From: DTU089 sp964421815
GTDB lineage: Bacteria > Bacillota > Clostridia > Oscillospirales > Acutalibacteraceae
Assembly: GCA_964421815.1 (NCBI GenBank)
Contig: CAYQYT010000002.1
Coordinates: 1 to 64,000, forward strand
Length of the DNA stretch: 64,000 bases
Direction of reading: 5' to 3'
Part shown: positions 62,101 through 64,000 of the stretch, piece by piece
Position numbering within the stretch: the stretch's first letter is position 1
How the letters are laid out: the number at the start of each line of letters is the position of its first letter
Translations under genes and position numbers: made by a program
The notes under the pieces: generated by a model
Seen by the model: only the letters and a program-made list of their open reading frames with translations
Told to the model about the DNA's origin: nothing
The model's database searches: none

Positions 62101-64000
62101 AAGTTCCGATGAAGGTACCAGAACTTTCTTGTTTGACGGATCAAACTGGGCGGGCGATAACCTTAGGTTTGGTACTAAATCACCCCAATATCTTGATATA
62201 GATAATATAGAATCCGATATTGAGAATACAGCTCCTGCATTTATATTGTTTGATAACCCGACAAAGAGACTTAACGGATACAACGTTACGGCTACACCTT
62301 TTGACGGTATAACACCCGGTACTGCAGACAAGGGTTCCAGTGACTACTTGGGTTCGGGTACAAAGAGAGAATTCCCGAATATTTATCTCTTTAAAGACGG
62401 TACCTACGTTTGTGAAGGCGGTAAAACAGAAGGCGACAGAAGCATCACGGTTACCGGCGCATCTTTCAACCGTGCTGCTTGGGAAGCTGCAAACAGAAAA
62501 GAAGGCAACGAAACCAAAACGTCTGTAACGATCACGTGTAAACCGGGTAGCAATACTGAGACAAAAACCGGCGATGTAATAATTAAGTATTACAGCTCTG
62601 TAAATGCTTCCAAGCTCTTATCTCTTGTTAATGACGAAGCTAAAATTCAGAGAACAACGGATATGTATCATAATGACAACACTACCTACTATGCTGACAG
62701 ACTCCTTCGTACAACGGAAGTAAGCGAAGACCTTCTTAAAGAAACCACAAGCACAGGAACTGCTTGGATTGATGACGATAAGAATGTATATGCTGAGTCA
62801 CAGGTTACAAATATCGTTACCACCAACTATAAAGTTAACGGAAAAGATACCGGAATCGTTGAATCCGAGACCGGTACGGTAGTTAGCGGTGATACAAAGA
62901 TTGCTGTTAAAAAGGTTACAACACTTAACGGTGCAGATGTTTGGAACAGATACAGGGCCAACCTTGAAATCGGTATGCGCGGTGCATGGCAGATTAAGTG
63001 GCGTACAGAATCACTCTTCAACCAGGGAGAACTTTACAAAAACCTTTATATCTCTGCAACAGAAGTTCAGTTCCTTAAATTAACTGACCTTGAGCTTGCA
63101 GCAACCGGCGGTGCAGGCCTTGACAGTGCAGTTGATGCACTCGAAGCACAGCTTGACGCTGTTGAAGCTCAGTACAGCGATACTCAGGACTATACTGATT
63201 ATATGATGTATAGATGGAACCGTTACAACACAGTAAGAGAGGACGCAAGATCAATCGTTGATAAGAAGAAGGCAGCTGCTCCCTCAGCACCCGATTCTAA
63301 GTTCTTCCCCTACTCAGGTGTAACAGAAACAGAAATTAAGGGTATTTTGTCAAATTCAGCAAACGCAGGTATTATCGGCAGCTATGTGGGCGGTACTGAT
63401 GATGGAAACTTCATCTCCGCACTTCTTGAGGATTATACCGCTGAAGAGATGCTTGTACGTAACAAAGAACTCGAAAATGCAAAGAGCAGATATGCAAACG
63501 TTTCCGCTCTTGACGTTGCACAGGCATCGAACCTTCTTAACAGAATCCCCGCAAGACTCATTGTACGTTATAAAGATGCAAGCGGTAACAAGACTGTTGT
63601 TAAAACACACCTTGCTAACGAAATTGCTTCCGCAAATGCAATGATCGGCAAAGTGAACGTAGATGAATTCGGCGATCCCAAATACACAGATCGTAGCTGG
63701 AGCAGATATGAAAAAGCTCTTGCAGCTGCTGAAGCTTTAAATGCTGATGCTAAGGCAACACAGATGCAGATCTTTGACACTAAGTGGGAACTTCTTATTG
63801 CACGTAACGGTCTTGTACTTCTTGCTGACGAGGCTGATTACAGCGAACTTGAAGAACTCATTGCACAGGCTAAGAATGCACTTGCACATCAGGATCTCTA
63901 TGACAACACTGCTAAAGATTTTGGTGCAGTTCTTGCAGAACTCGGCTTTGGTTATGATGAAGAGGGCGAGGCTATTAAGGTTGCTCTTGCAAACGGCGAT
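59120..64000 (+). CDS. Giant secreted surface protein, 3' end beyond the window
   Basis: The frame from ATG 59120 is open for 1627 codons to the last base and is incomplete. A TGGAGG site lies 7-12 bp upstream. A signal peptide ('LLSMILALIMAFSCM' core, cleavage near residue 30) is followed by about 850 residues of mostly helical, Asn/Leu/Asp-rich sequence of unknown type, a beta-rich region (about 870-1300), and helical repeats near the end. One of these (about residues 1520-1560, 'SRYEKALAAAEALNAD' and 'ATQMQIFDTKWELL') resembles FIVAR modules of cell-wall adhesins. Codon choice is strongly biased (CTT, AAC, GAC, GCA), as in highly expressed genes. An S-layer-like or adhesive role is inference. 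Confidence 0.82.
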   Translation, partial: MKQSTKLLSMILALIMAFSCMTVIGSATKEDVTKDKMTYDSVDDAILSAEQAATVLFNYLDASVMPGLGTVDLSVLGELNLTSIDNAVSSIYNLLNNGTVGFLAVSVTDLKNLTAGKNLLKGVQRSGGDLNVAYALFNYLGADGTVKVVKKAPYGLLTSNGISLGSLLNGIVKSFADISEINGILTDINGYVTKMVYDMLIHGSYKEGYENNSYPSAEDLGGTLPAGLTTIDSIIDMAVAGLLTSPQDYEWDEVTPTLKNWDMNSYVMPTFANNYTAADAATYLSLSNPSNSIFALLDKVAPYAIYDLGINPLNNNLKKALFDAVEAETKEIDISKVPADAKTAFEADKEDGTESYITYISYDKIFKSSDGEWYYTTLKNSEKIGSNGEPETDKDGNVVIEKVRKYYRINTASANSFFDLINWDWNITAPNPVNGTATGAINELDYAGLISQYGSITQALNHLVYIVAENALSDYAGKYFNEVVYGDAEAGNPIWKDGATSAAEGNSTVFLKNVERIVKFLLAEYADKIFGEDSPYVAWEYSDVENMTLVELIAHIGPTFFEDAMPQLIMPKDENGLVAFHDGVQILEFGAIVIREFMTEITPDVNYDAQIFAAGTLTSAGGRQFASHSADEWFDLILNMGMDIAYTYLNQITNFNTAIPAQEITATRWQGMLDNAILWAVGYVSSADGANGVLKGISKNEVSAITGPLNKLSYILNTILPLEFVNGCTTAAYDLDVEVLFNKVKDLFQNFNLDTIVSLFGRNTDPNTYNILNTGDVVTTLLDVVDNILALVLRAQLLGTHESVNALLQSDNLSTVIANLLNQLEASAPALLTSALPVVCKLIPDLGGEQELGEPSIGLRTTVGLNNGASPTDKDTGAVKTTFMITNGSTGLWRGYKDASGNTQNDNHYKYQITDVKAYNYDGSASPYITNITLSAKELDYSQAATVTYTVANVTDPGVIVRFDVSYKVLDEDGNALANKTFVKSSYAWLSYYESSDEGTRTFLFDGSNWAGDNLRFGTKSPQYLDIDNIESDIENTAPAFILFDNPTKRLNGYNVTATPFDGITPGTADKGSSDYLGSGTKREFPNIYLFKDGTYVCEGGKTEGDRSITVTGASFNRAAWEAANRKEGNETKTSVTITCKPGSNTETKTGDVIIKYYSSVNASKLLSLVNDEAKIQRTTDMYHNDNTTYYADRLLRTTEVSEDLLKETTSTGTAWIDDDKNVYAESQVTNIVTTNYKVNGKDTGIVESETGTVVSGDTKIAVKKVTTLNGADVWNRYRANLEIGMRGAWQIKWRTESLFNQGELYKNLYISATEVQFLKLTDLELAATGGAGLDSAVDALEAQLDAVEAQYSDTQDYTDYMMYRWNRYNTVREDARSIVDKKKAAAPSAPDSKFFPYSGVTETEIKGILSNSANAGIIGSYVGGTDDGNFISALLEDYTAEEMLVRNKELENAKSRYANVSALDVAQASNLLNRIPARLIVRYKDASGNKTVVKTHLANEIASANAMIGKVNVDEFGDPKYTDRSWSRYEKALAAAEALNADAKATQMQIFDTKWELLIARNGLVLLADEADYSELEELIAQAKNALAHQDLYDNTAKDFGAVLAELGFGYDEEGEAIKVALANGD

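Overview
The window looks like the chromosome of an anaerobic, low-to-mid GC Gram-positive bacterium of the class Clostridia, most like a gut Oscillospirales/Ruminococcaceae-type organism. This is inferred from gene content: the RNase Y-YmdB pair, a long-form hibernation factor, a YpeB-like spore germination protein, a class B sortase, lipoproteins with typical lipoboxes, a dockerin-like module on a giant secreted protein, and clean sigma-A promoters with 17-bp spacers. No phage, transposase, CRISPR or rRNA was found.

Layout. 1-6.1 kb: an LRR surface protein and an MFS/GPH-type transporter face a TetR regulator and a GH38-like enzyme, with a TetR-type operator between them; this reads as a small glycan-use locus. 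6.1-9.0 kb: an accessory stretch made of strings of short hairpins, a secreted beta-propeller-like protein and an AT-rich P-loop kinase between two perfect 115-bp repeats, the second abutting tRNA-Leu. 9.3-15.5 kb: rny (long structured leader), ymdB, a solute-binding lipoprotein and a membrane protein. 15.6-21.9 kb: a flavin-type oxidase, tRNA-Met and tRNA-Glu (the latter with a duplicated 3' end around another hairpin string), a membrane protein, hpf, a NagD-like phosphatase and serC-serA. 21.9-26.6 kb: a five-gene minus-strand run (M14 peptidase, OPA-type transporter, HAD phosphatase, YlmH-like S4 protein, aldo/keto reductase). 26.7-36.9 kb: an Fn3-polysaccharide deacetylase, then a seven-gene minus-strand operon (cysteine desulfurase, thiI, cinA C-domain, sortase B, a membrane protein, galE, GH13 amylase). 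37-47 kb: YpeB-like protein, small lipoprotein, a triplicated hairpin repeat, zinc-ribbon/TPR membrane protein, a putative glycosidase, PlsC, an Fn3-amidase and a YdcZ-type transporter. 47-52 kb: a 1675-residue secreted Ig-like/LRR/dockerin protein. 52-57.8 kb: a purine uptake and salvage operon (xpt-bmpA-ATPase-two permeases). 58.5-64 kb: a strong promoter, about 600 nt of very highly structured sequence, then a huge secreted protein that runs off the window.

The most unusual elements are non-coding. (1) The ornate 58.5-59.1 kb transcript has long-range helices, a GNRA tetraloop, multi-branch junctions and a pseudoknot just before the ribosome binding site of the giant surface protein. (2) A 106-111 bp hairpin unit is repeated three times at 38.7-39.0 kb, with compensatory base changes between copies. 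(3) A family of hairpin strings has linkers on the left half that are reverse complements of linkers on the right half; it occurs at four places, two of them at the 3' ends of tRNA genes. All functional statements come from reading motifs and context; no database search was possible.
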